This document shows, piece after piece, positions 9,355-17,248 of a DNA stretch of 64,000 bases (positions are counted from its first letter, which is position 1; each line of letters opens with the position of its first letter). A program made the position numbers and the translations under genes. Source of the DNA: Shewanella baltica (GTDB lineage: Bacteria; Pseudomonadota; Gammaproteobacteria; Enterobacterales; Shewanellaceae). The stretch spans positions 1,984,001 to 2,048,000 of the forward strand of contig NZ_UGYM01000002.1 of the NCBI RefSeq assembly GCF_900456975.1. The letters run 5' to 3'. Below the pieces are notes generated by a model. It was not told where the DNA came from. It ran no database searches and saw nothing but the letters and a program-made list of their open reading frames with translations.

Positions 9355-11343
9355 ATGTTCAATCCCATTCCAGAAACCAATCCATACATTAGTTTGTTGC
9401 AGCAGGATTTCGGGTTTTCTGAATTTCGCCCAGGCCAAGCGCAAACGATAACACAACTGTTGGCGGGGAAGTCAAGTTTAGCGATTTTTCCGACGGGTTC
9501 CGGTAAATCCCTTTGTTATCAATTTACAGCATTGCAGTTACCCCATTTGAGTTTAGTGATTTCGCCTTTACTCGCCTTGATGAAAGATCAGCTGGAATTT
9601 TTACAATCTAAGGGAATTCATGCGGCCAGCATAGATTCAACCTTAAGCGCCGAGCAGAGTCAGCAAGTGATGGCTGATGCGCGCTCTGGCAAGCTGAAAA
9701 TCTTGATGGTGTCGGTGGAGCGTTTCAAAAATGAACGTTTTCGGCAATTTATTCAATCGGTTCCGCTGTCCATGCTGGTCGTCGATGAGGCGCATTGTAT
9801 TTCAGAGTGGGGCCATAATTTTCGGCCCGATTATCTTAAATTACCCGACTATCGGCGTGAGCTTGAGATCCCATTGGTACTGTTATTGACGGCCACAGCA
9901 ACACGTAAAGTGAAACTGGATATGGCTAAGCGCTTTGATATTGCGCCTGAACACATAGTACAAACGGGATTTTATCGACCCAATTTAGATTTGACTGTTC
10001 TGCCAGTGTCAACGCAAGAGAAGAATGCCTTACTGGTTATGCAGATAGCATCATTCTCAGGTGCCGGCATTGTGTATGTAACTTTGCAGCAAACTGCCGA
10101 AACGGTCGCACGACTTTTGAGCCAACAAGGGATAGTCGCCAGTGCCTATCATGCTGGATTTGAAGATGAAAAACGTCAACAAATTCAAAATGATTTTATG
10201 CAGGATAAGCTGCAAGTGGTGGTGGCAACCATCGCTTTTGGCATGGGAATCGATAAGAGCAATATTCGTTTTGTGATCCACTACGATTTGCCTAAATCTA
10301 TTGAAAACTACAGCCAAGAAATCGGTAGAGCTGGGCGTGATGGTGCGTTATCCCATTGTGTCACTTTGGCCAATCTTGACGGGCTCAATACCGTTGAGAA
10401 TTTTGTGTATGGCGATACGCCGGAGCGAGAAGGTATAGCACAAGTTATTGAGGCTATTCGACTTGAACAAGATTCCGGTCAGTGGGAATGTCAGCTCAAT
10501 GGCGTCTCGACGGCGAGTAATATTCGCCAGTTACCGTTAAAAACGTTACTCGTTCAATTGGAAATTTTAGGTGTAGTCAAGCCGTTATTCGCTTACTACG
10601 CTGACGTTAATTACAAGTTTTTGGTCGACAAACACGCCATTCTCAGCCGATTTAATCCCGAGCGGCAGGCGTTTTTGACGCAGATTTTTAATCATACGCA
10701 GATGAAGAAAATATGGGGCGCGTTAGATTTTGATGCCTTGTACAGTGCAACGGGTCATGAGCGCAGCCGCGTGTTAGCCGCGCTGGAATATTTAGCTGAA
10801 CATCAGTTGATTGAATTAGAAACTAAACGAATTACCGATGTGTATCGGGTGGATGTTGCCGCATTAGCGCGTCCCGAACTCATCGATGAGCTGTACCATT
10901 ATTTTATCGATAAAGAGCAGAAAGAAATTGCGCGAATCGCGCAGTTAGTCCGCTTTTTTGAACTTGAGACGTGCTTAAGCCACAATTTATCCCGTTATTT
11001 TGATGATAATGAGACGCCAGCGGTCTGCGGTCATTGCAGTGTTTGCCGCGGCAATATTGCTAAGTTGCGCTATTCGACGGAACCAACTTGGCCGACAGAT
11101 CAGCAGATATTGGCTGATTTGCGTGAGTTGAAACATCATTTAACGGCTAAAGGGATTGATGCTTTGTCACTCGATACCTATTGTCGTTGCCTCGCAGGCA
11201 TGTCGGTTCCTTTGGTGAGTCGTTTTCAAGTGCGTAAGTTAAGTGGTTTCGGCCGCTGTGAAAAATTGAGATATGCTGAAATTAAACAGAAAGTTGAGTC
11301 ACTGTTGTCGCAACTAGATGATAAAAGAGTTGAACATGAATAA
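9355..11343 (+). CDS. RecQ-family ATP-dependent DNA helicase
   Basis: 3'-5' DNA helicase of the RecQ family, acting in recombination and fork repair. I chose the ATG at 9355 because AAAGGA precedes it at good spacing. An in-frame ATG at 9286 has no ribosome site and would add 23 unconvincing residues. The 662-residue product has Walker A (GSGKS, 48-52), a DEAH box (144-147), the TATAT motif, QEIGRAGRDG in motif VI and a Cys cluster near the C-terminus (CGHC-CRG) for zinc, followed by a winged-helix/HRDC-like tail. Sequence is divergent from the standard E. coli RecQ, so it may be a second RecQ paralogue. Its end overlaps the next gene by 8 bases. Confidence 0.9.
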   Translation: MFNPIPETNPYISLLQQDFGFSEFRPGQAQTITQLLAGKSSLAIFPTGSGKSLCYQFTALQLPHLSLVISPLLALMKDQLEFLQSKGIHAASIDSTLSAEQSQQVMADARSGKLKILMVSVERFKNERFRQFIQSVPLSMLVVDEAHCISEWGHNFRPDYLKLPDYRRELEIPLVLLLTATATRKVKLDMAKRFDIAPEHIVQTGFYRPNLDLTVLPVSTQEKNALLVMQIASFSGAGIVYVTLQQTAETVARLLSQQGIVASAYHAGFEDEKRQQIQNDFMQDKLQVVVATIAFGMGIDKSNIRFVIHYDLPKSIENYSQEIGRAGRDGALSHCVTLANLDGLNTVENFVYGDTPEREGIAQVIEAIRLEQDSGQWECQLNGVSTASNIRQLPLKTLLVQLEILGVVKPLFAYYADVNYKFLVDKHAILSRFNPERQAFLTQIFNHTQMKKIWGALDFDALYSATGHERSRVLAALEYLAEHQLIELETKRITDVYRVDVAALARPELIDELYHYFIDKEQKEIARIAQLVRFFELETCLSHNLSRYFDDNETPAVCGHCSVCRGNIAKLRYSTEPTWPTDQQILADLRELKHHLTAKGIDALSLDTYCRCLAGMSVPLVSRFQVRKLSGFGRCEKLRYAEIKQKVESLLSQLDDKRVEHE

Positions 11344-11611
11344 GGCCGTAAAAAAGATGTTAGCCACCCATGAACATTTAGTTCACTCTGAAGGTGTGAC
11401 TGTGGTTTCCCATATGCAAAGGGAAAAGGCAGAGTGGGTACAACATACTGTTATGATTGAAGATTGTGATGTGCCGTTTAAATTTAGACGGGTGAAAAAA
11501 TATCGTAATCTGCAAGGGCAAAAGATCAATGTCATCTATTACCCAGAGACAGAAACTGTGGCGGGTTTTGAGATAGAAATCATGCAGGTCGTTAGAATTA
11601 AACGATTCTAG
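11336..11611 (+). CDS. Small hypothetical protein coupled to the RecQ gene
   Basis: Unrecognised 91-residue protein. The ATG at 11336 is preferred over the one at 11318 because AAAAGAG sits at proper distance. This start overlaps the helicase stop by 8 bases, which suggests translational coupling. The product is basic and predicted mostly beta (FKFRRVKKYRN, NVIYYPETE, GFEIEIMQVVRI), with no signal peptide. The overlap hints at a job connected with the helicase, but nothing else supports that. Confidence 0.65.
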   Translation: MNKAVKKMLATHEHLVHSEGVTVVSHMQREKAEWVQHTVMIEDCDVPFKFRRVKKYRNLQGQKINVIYYPETETVAGFEIEIMQVVRIKRF

Positions 11612-11619
11612 TTAATGTT

Positions 11620-11659
11620 CTTCGAGTCTTTGCTTTTATCAATCAGCAAAGACTCGAAG
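11620..11659. terminator. Long hairpin between converging genes
   Basis: A perfect 15-bp stem (11620-11634 / 11645-11659) with a 10-base loop lies between two converging genes. Neither side has a clear T-run, so it may be a transcript-stabilising or factor-assisted end rather than a classic intrinsic terminator. Confidence 0.55.
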
Positions 11660-11698
11660 CGCATTCGATTGATGACTCGAGCGTTAAAATCGTGCTAC

Positions 11699-12250
11699 CT
11701 ACTTGGAATATTGATAGGTTGAATCCACTTTCCACGTTCTGAAACGCAGTTCCGCGCCTTCTGGTAGATAAAATACCTTAGGTAAACGACTGTCGTAGCG
11801 CATTTTCAGTTCACCCGGAATACGTACAAAAGCCTCTTTCTTCGCCAGTTCGAAACAGGCCATCATAGTGCTCGGCCCTTCAGCGATTTCATCCACTTGA
11901 TAGTAGTTATAACCCCAACCTTGTATTGTCAGTTCCTTCAATTCCCCGTTTAATCCATGCTTATTGCAATCGACCATTTGAGTCTGGCCAATTTGGATTT
12001 CGATCATGTAGTCATCTTCGTTTTCTAACTTAGGTAAACTCAGGATGTGCTGCACCATACCGGCCGCCGGAGCAGGGAACATCTTAGTCGCTTCCTGTGC
12101 GCTGTAATCTTTTGGGTCAAAACGTTGAATGCTGATCATAGGCGCATCTAATCCTGTTGGGTGTGGCGGGCTAACTGCCGCAGCATTGAATGACAATAAT
12201 GCAAATGTAAGGGGAACAGTGCTTACGCTAAATAAGGTCTTCAATTTCAT
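11699..12250 (-). CDS. eco: Ecotin, periplasmic serine protease inhibitor
   Basis: Dimeric periplasmic inhibitor of trypsin-like serine proteases, protecting the cell from foreign proteases. The 183-residue precursor has a signal peptide (about 1-25, ending NAAA). The ecotin core is clear: [19 protein letters not shown] and the reactive loop STMMAC. By alignment with E. coli ecotin, the P1 residue is Met129 and the Cys95-Cys132 disulfide that holds the loop is kept. It is longer at the N-terminus than the E. coli protein (about 20 extra residues before the first strand). The gene stands alone. Confidence 0.93.
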   Translation of the reverse strand: MKLKTLFSVSTVPLTFALLSFNAAAVSPPHPTGLDAPMISIQRFDPKDYSAQEATKMFPAPAAGMVQHILSLPKLENEDDYMIEIQIGQTQMVDCNKHGLNGELKELTIQGWGYNYYQVDEIAEGPSTMMACFELAKKEAFVRIPGELKMRYDSRLPKVFYLPEGAELRFRTWKVDSTYQYSK

Positions 12251-12598
12251 CTTGTTTCTCCTAATCGAACTGAATGGATGTCGACAAGTTTGTCGATGTT
12301 CTGCTCCCTATAAACGCGGCAGAGATAAAAAAGGGTCAATTTATTCAATAAAAAATCGATTTTTACACAAATAATTTTTATCCACCTGAATAATAAGGGT
12401 TAATTTTGCTTTTAAATGACTTATTTCGTTAAGTTCGCTACTATTTCAATTCTTTGCTGTGGCGATTTAATGACTCATAGCATGCGAAAAATATACGAAA
12501 CAGCCTAGATAAAAACCTTAAAACTTGGATTTCAACTCGTTCTGAAAAACCGATTCTGAGTCTTTCTACAACTGCGTAAGGCTGCAATAAAGCCAATC
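12251..12598. other. Gap with ecotin promoter region
   Basis: About 350 bases, AT-rich, upstream of ecotin on the minus strand. I see no gene or strong structure. Confidence 0.5.
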
Positions 12599-12826
12599 TT
12601 ACTCTGCTGAATCAGCTGTTTTCACACATAAATCAAACGCTAATCCATTAAACCTTGCCTGATATGCTTTGCCTAGTCTAGCTGCCGATCTTAATTCACA
12701 TATCAGCGTCTCGACTCGTGACAGGAGTACAGATGCATTATGGGGATCCACATGCATGTTTAAAAGTTTGAAAACGGTATATCTTGATAAATAGTTAATT
12801 TGATCTTCATATATTTTGATTTTCAA
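12599..12826 (-). CDS. Doubtful small protein
   Basis: A 75-codon frame starting with TTG, divergent from dmeF. The translation looks like a compact helical protein (VETLICELRSAARLGKAYQ), but there is no good ribosome site and no recognised family. It could be a chance frame. A shorter start at an internal Met (residue 24) is also possible. Confidence 0.3.
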   Translation of the reverse strand: MKIKIYEDQINYLSRYTVFKLLNMHVDPHNASVLLSRVETLICELRSAARLGKAYQARFNGLAFDLCVKTADSAE

Positions 12827-12890
12827 ACTATAATTCAGGTAACACGTTTTTTATCATTGATAGCGATGGACATGGAGTAGGAATTACACA

Positions 12891-14168
12891 ATGAAATCAA
12901 CTACAGCCGAGCAAGCGACAGGGCATCAAGCTTCAGCCCACCGCCAAGGGCACTCACTCGCCCAATGGCAACACTCCCATGAGTTTTCGAATCAGAACCG
13001 CGATGGCGAAAAAAACACACGCTATGTACTGTATTTAACAGTGATCACTATGGTGGCCGAAATTGCTGCCGGAACCATTTACGGTTCTATGGCATTGCTC
13101 GCCGACGGTTGGCACATGGGCACCCATGCAGCGGCCTTTATGATCACACTGTTTGCCTATTCCTATGCCCGTAAACACGCTAACGATCCTGCCTTTGCCT
13201 TTGGCACAGGTAAGGTGAGTGTTCTTGGCGGTTACACCAGTGCAATAGCCTTAGGTTTAGTGGCATTGGTGATGTTGATTGAATCGGGAATGCGGCTGAT
13301 TAGTCCTGAGCAAATTCATTTCAACGAAGCTATTTTTGTGGCCGTTATTGGTTTAAGCGTCAATATACTGAGTGTGTTTTTACTTAAAGATCATCATACC
13401 CACGATCACGGGCATCACCACGGGCATGGACATGATCATAGTCACGACCATGATCATGAAGACGAACATGCTCACGCGCATCATAACAGCCAAGCACACA
13501 CCCATGACGATCATGCCCATACCGCGCATTCACATGATGTGGATCCGCACCCGCACCATGACTCACATGCACACGATGAAAGTCATCATGATCATAGTCA
13601 TTGCCAACATGAACAGGACCATCAACATAGTGCTGAGCATGAGCATGAGCATGAGCATGAGCATGAGCATGAGCATGAGCATGAGCATGAGCACAAGAGC
13701 CAGAAGGCCCACGGTAGCCATGATCACAACCTACGCGCGGCCTATTTTCACGTACTAGCCGATGCGTTAACGTCAGTGCTGGCCATCGCTGCCTTGTTGT
13801 TTGGTAAATACATGGGACTAACTTGGCTCGACCCGATTATGGGGATTGTCGGCGCTGTGATTATCAGCCGTTGGTCTTGGGGACTTATTCAGCAAACGAG
13901 CCCTATTTTGCTGGACGGCGGCGTTAAAGCATCATTACAACGTAAAGTCACGCAAACCATTGAAGCTGTAACAGATCATCAAGTGGCCGATTTACATCTT
14001 TGGCGAGTGAGCGCCGATCACCATGCTATTATGGTGTCCATCGTGTCCCATTCACCGAAAGATGTCAGTTATTTTAATCAGTTATTGTCACAATTTCCTG
14101 AATTGGCCCATATCACCATCGAACTCCATACTTGCCGTCAGCGCGAGTGTATGGCTAAGGAAGCCTAA
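12891..14168 (+). CDS. dmeF: DmeF-type CDF metal cation exporter with long His-rich loop
   Basis: Inner-membrane cation diffusion facilitator that exports divalent metals (Co, Ni, Zn) using the proton gradient. The N-terminus has WQHSHEF, typical of the DmeF subgroup. Transmembrane helices carry the metal-site pairs LADGWHMGTH and HVLADALTS. Between helices IV and V lies a loop of about 120 residues (about 165-280) that is mostly His, Asp and Glu, ending in an EH repeat encoded by a DNA hexamer repeat. The C-terminal cytoplasmic domain (about 340-420) is complete. AGGAAT gives a good ribosome site. It overlaps the following MarR gene by one base (TAATG), so the two are an operon. Confidence 0.9.
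   Translation: MKSTTAEQATGHQASAHRQGHSLAQWQHSHEFSNQNRDGEKNTRYVLYLTVITMVAEIAAGTIYGSMALLADGWHMGTHAAAFMITLFAYSYARKHANDPAFAFGTGKVSVLGGYTSAIALGLVALVMLIESGMRLISPEQIHFNEAIFVAVIGLSVNILSVFLLKDHHTHDHGHHHGHGHDHSHDHDHEDEHAHAHHNSQAHTHDDHAHTAHSHDVDPHPHHDSHAHDESHHDHSHCQHEQDHQHSAEHEHEHEHEHEHEHEHEHEHKSQKAHGSHDHNLRAAYFHVLADALTSVLAIAALLFGKYMGLTWLDPIMGIVGAVIISRWSWGLIQQTSPILLDGGVKASLQRKVTQTIEAVTDHQVADLHLWRVSADHHAIMVSIVSHSPKDVSYFNQLLSQFPELAHITIELHTCRQRECMAKEA
13635..13694. repeat. GAGCAT hexamer tandem repeat inside dmeF
   Basis: Nine perfect GAGCAT copies (13635-13688) plus one degenerate copy (GAGCAC), encoding alternating Glu-His. The unit is a multiple of three, so copy changes alter loop length without a frameshift. 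Confidence 0.95.
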
Positions 14169-14674
14169 TGACTGTTGAACATCATCATTCATCAAACTTG
14201 CATTCAAGTGAGCCACATTCGACTGCTCACTCAACAGCTGGACATTCAACGGCCGCGCATTCAACCGATAATGCATTAAATCATGTGATTATTGAATTTT
14301 ACGAAAAGCTGTCGTCTTGGGAGCACGCCATTGTACGTGACAAAGGTTTTAGTCTGTCGCAGGTGCACACGATTGAGTTACTTGGCGTGCACGGCGCTAT
14401 GCGGATGAAAGAACTGGCTGACAAAATTGGCGTCACGACCGGTACGCTAACCGTGCAGATCGATAAAATGGTAGAGGCACAGTGGGTAGTACGTCGGCCC
14501 CATGAAACCGATCGCCGTTCGATTCTGGTGGAGTTAACCGAAAAGGGACAAGCTTTATTCCTCGAACATGATGCATTGCATCTACAGCTCACCACAGATC
14601 TCACCGCTAAAATGAGCAGTGAGGAGCGAATTGTGCTGCTAAATTTACTGTCACGCATGAATAACGAGTTTTAA
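14168..14674 (+). CDS. MarR-family regulator with His-rich N-terminal tail
   Basis: DNA-binding repressor or activator of the MarR winged-helix family. The first 35 residues hold eight histidines, including four H-S-T repeats (17-33), which is not normal in MarR proteins. The winged-helix part is standard: MRMKELADKIGVTTGTLT recognition helix, then the DRRSILVELT wing. It overlaps the metal exporter dmeF by one base and is followed by a strong terminator, so the pair forms a two-gene unit. Inference: it senses the exported metal and controls dmeF. Metal-binding MarR proteins (AdcR, ZitR) exist, but DmeF is more often paired with a DmeR/RcnR-type regulator, so this pairing is of note. Confidence 0.88.
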   Translation: MTVEHHHSSNLHSSEPHSTAHSTAGHSTAAHSTDNALNHVIIEFYEKLSSWEHAIVRDKGFSLSQVHTIELLGVHGAMRMKELADKIGVTTGTLTVQIDKMVEAQWVVRRPHETDRRSILVELTEKGQALFLEHDALHLQLTTDLTAKMSSEERIVLLNLLSRMNNEF

Positions 14675-14694
14675 TTTACCCTATTTCATCTACT

Positions 14695-14723
14695 AAAAAA
14701 GCGTCCCTCGTGGACGCTTTTTT
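14695..14723 (+). terminator. Terminator of the dmeF-marR operon
   Basis: Stem GCGTCC / GGACGC with a 5-base loop, A6 before and T6 after. It can work in both directions. Confidence 0.9.
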
Positions 14724-14886
14724 ATAGCACGACATCTTTAAAAACGCGATTCATTCTAGATTAATCATCAGCCATTACAATATCTTACCTTTTGTTACAT
14801 TCTTGTTGGATTAATAGTTGAACTGGATATTAATTAAGGTAATGTAAGGGCAGATCTCAAGATGGACTTTGTATAAAAGGAATAGA

Positions 14887-16980
14887 ATGAATAATAAATT
14901 ACTGCCTTGGTGCATTGCAGGAGTGCTCGGAATGAGCGGTCAACTTCACGCAGAAGAAGATAAATATATTTGGTTGGAAGATGTTGAAGGCGCTAAACCA
15001 ATGGAATGGGTGAAAACCCAAAATGCCGCATCTGCCGCCGAAATTAAAGCCTTCAAAGGTTTTGATACCTTAGTGGCGAACAGTCTTGCCATCCTGAACG
15101 ATAAAGAACGCATTCCCTACGCCACCCATATTGGCGACAAGTTATATAACTTTTGGAAGGATGACACCCATGTGCGCGGCATTTACCGTCGCACCACAAT
15201 GGAAGAATATGCCAAGGCCGATCCTAAATGGGAAACCGTGCTTGATATCGATGCCTTAGGTAAAGCCGAAGCCGTCAATTGGGTATTTAAGGATATTAGC
15301 TGTCAATATCCTGAAAATGAGCGCTGTTTTGTCTCATTGTCTCGCGGCGGTGCCGATGCGGTGGAAGTGCGTGAATTTAATCTCAACACTAAATCCTTTG
15401 TTGCTGCCAAAGATAAGCCATTCTTTTTAAAAGAAGCCAAATCGAGCCTGAGCTGGATAGATAAAGATCACGCCTTTGTCGGTACTGATTTTGGTGATGG
15501 TCAAAGCATGACGGACTCGGGTTATCCCCGGGGCGTTAAACTGTGGCAACGCGGCACGCCACTTGACCAAGCTAAGCCTGTTTTCACCGGCGACAAGGCT
15601 TCAGTTGCAGTCTCTGGCTGGGTGTTATTCGATGATAAAACCCCACTGAGTTTAGTGACCGAGGCGCATACCTTTTATACCGCCAGCCAATATGTGTACC
15701 AAGACGGTAAACTCATTGGATTACCTTTACCGCCAGATGCAGAGATTAAAGGTTATTTCAAAGGTAAGTTATTCATTGAGTTAAAGAGTGATTTAACCAA
15801 TCAAGACGGTAACTTTAAGCAAGGCGCGGTCGTGTATGCCGATGTGGCGGATCTTATCGCCCAAAAAGCCAAGTTCAGTTTATTTGTGAGCCCGACTCAA
15901 ACCGCATCGATTGCGCAGCTCAGTTTTAGCAAGAGTGCAATTTTCGTTAATTGGCTCGATAACGTGAAAAGCAAATTAGTGCGTTATGAGCAAGACGAAA
16001 AGAGCGCTTGGCAGAGCACTCACGTACCGTTTGAAGCGAATGGCGCCTTGACTGTAATGGACGTTGAGCAAGACAGTGATGATTTCTTCGTGAATTACAC
16101 TAGTTTTCTTGAGCCTTCAAGTCTCTACACTGTGAATGCCAAAACCTTAAATCCAAAGAAAATTAAAGGTATGCCGCAACAGTTTGCTGCGGACAAGTTT
16201 AAAACTGAGCAATATTTTGCGACGTCTAAAGATGGCACTAAAGTACCGTATTTTGTGGTGATGGCAAAGGATCTTAAGTTAGATGGCACTAATCCCACGC
16301 TACTTTACGGTTACGGCGGGTTTGAAGTGTCGCTGCGTCCATCTTATTCGGCCACCATTGGTAAGAACTGGTTGGAGCAGGGCGGCGTCTATGTGTTATC
16401 CAACATTCGTGGCGGTGGCGAATACGGCCCTGCTTGGCATCAAGCGGCGTTAAAGCAAAATCGACATAAAGCCTATGAGGATTTTGAGGCAATCGCTGAA
16501 GATTTGATTGCCCGTAAAATCACCTCAAGCAAACATTTAGGCATCCAAGGCGGCAGCAACGGCGGCCTGTTAATGGGCGCGGCATTTACCCGCAGACCAG
16601 ATCTTTATAATGCTGTCGTGTGCCAAGTACCTTTACTTGATATGTTTAGATTCAATAAGTTGCTAGCGGGTGCCAGCTGGATGGGTGAATACGGTAACCC
16701 TGATATTCCAGAAGAATGGGCGTACATTAAAACCTACTCGCCTTATCATAACCTGCATAAAGACGTGCATTATCCAAAGGTCTTTTTCACCACTTCTACC
16801 CGTGACGACAGGGTTCACCCAGGTCACGCCCGTAAGATGGTCGCTAAGATGAAAGACATGGGGATTGATGTGTTGTACTACGAAAATATCGAAGGTGGCC
16901 ACGCCGGCGCTGCAGATAATAATCAAGCTGCGGAACTTAATTCAATGGCGTTTGCCTACTTATTACAGCAGTTACGATAA
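14887..16980 (+). CDS. Secreted prolyl oligopeptidase, family S9A
   Basis: Serine peptidase that cleaves short peptides after proline, here exported. Start at 14887 is preferred because AAAGGAA lies 4-5 bases upstream; an upstream ATG at 14869 lacks one. A signal peptide covers about residues 1-23 (ending LHAEE). The 697-residue protein has a propeller-like N-terminal region opening with YIWLEDV, then an alpha/beta hydrolase domain. The nucleophile is Ser557 in GGSNGG, the aspartate lies in RDDRVHP, and the histidine in EGGHAGA. The gene stands alone with its own terminator. Length and motifs fit the family well. Confidence 0.92.
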   Translation: MNNKLLPWCIAGVLGMSGQLHAEEDKYIWLEDVEGAKPMEWVKTQNAASAAEIKAFKGFDTLVANSLAILNDKERIPYATHIGDKLYNFWKDDTHVRGIYRRTTMEEYAKADPKWETVLDIDALGKAEAVNWVFKDISCQYPENERCFVSLSRGGADAVEVREFNLNTKSFVAAKDKPFFLKEAKSSLSWIDKDHAFVGTDFGDGQSMTDSGYPRGVKLWQRGTPLDQAKPVFTGDKASVAVSGWVLFDDKTPLSLVTEAHTFYTASQYVYQDGKLIGLPLPPDAEIKGYFKGKLFIELKSDLTNQDGNFKQGAVVYADVADLIAQKAKFSLFVSPTQTASIAQLSFSKSAIFVNWLDNVKSKLVRYEQDEKSAWQSTHVPFEANGALTVMDVEQDSDDFFVNYTSFLEPSSLYTVNAKTLNPKKIKGMPQQFAADKFKTEQYFATSKDGTKVPYFVVMAKDLKLDGTNPTLLYGYGGFEVSLRPSYSATIGKNWLEQGGVYVLSNIRGGGEYGPAWHQAALKQNRHKAYEDFEAIAEDLIARKITSSKHLGIQGGSNGGLLMGAAFTRRPDLYNAVVCQVPLLDMFRFNKLLAGASWMGEYGNPDIPEEWAYIKTYSPYHNLHKDVHYPKVFFTTSTRDDRVHPGHARKMVAKMKDMGIDVLYYENIEGGHAGAADNNQAAELNSMAFAYLLQQLR

Positions 16981-17059
16981 TCACCGCAGGGTTAACATGA
17001 ATTGTTAATTCGTTGGTGATAAAACCGAGCAAGGCCCTAATAGGTTGGGGAGCAAAAAA

Positions 17060-17092
17060 CGGTCGAACTCATTGAGGTTCGGCCGTTTTTTT
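17060..17092 (+). terminator. Terminator of the S9 peptidase gene
   Basis: A 9-bp stem (17060-17068 / 17077-17085, one G-T pair) followed by seven T and preceded by six A. Confidence 0.9.
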
Positions 17093-17248
17093 AAGTTTGT
17101 TTTTAAAATGTGAGCATTAACCACAGATAATTTGAGCCATTACCAAGAGCTTGCTACTATGGCAAAAAATTTGACTGTTACAGCCTAAGATTACCTTAAG
17201 AATATTAAGTTAGTCTCGACAAACAACTAATTTGAGTGAGAGCTATCA

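Noticed and set aside
13372..13758. Long plus-frame of Met/Ile/Thr/Ser repeats and a minus-frame shadow across the dmeF His loop
   Set aside because: Pure consequence of the GAGCAT and CAT-rich coding repeats in dmeF.
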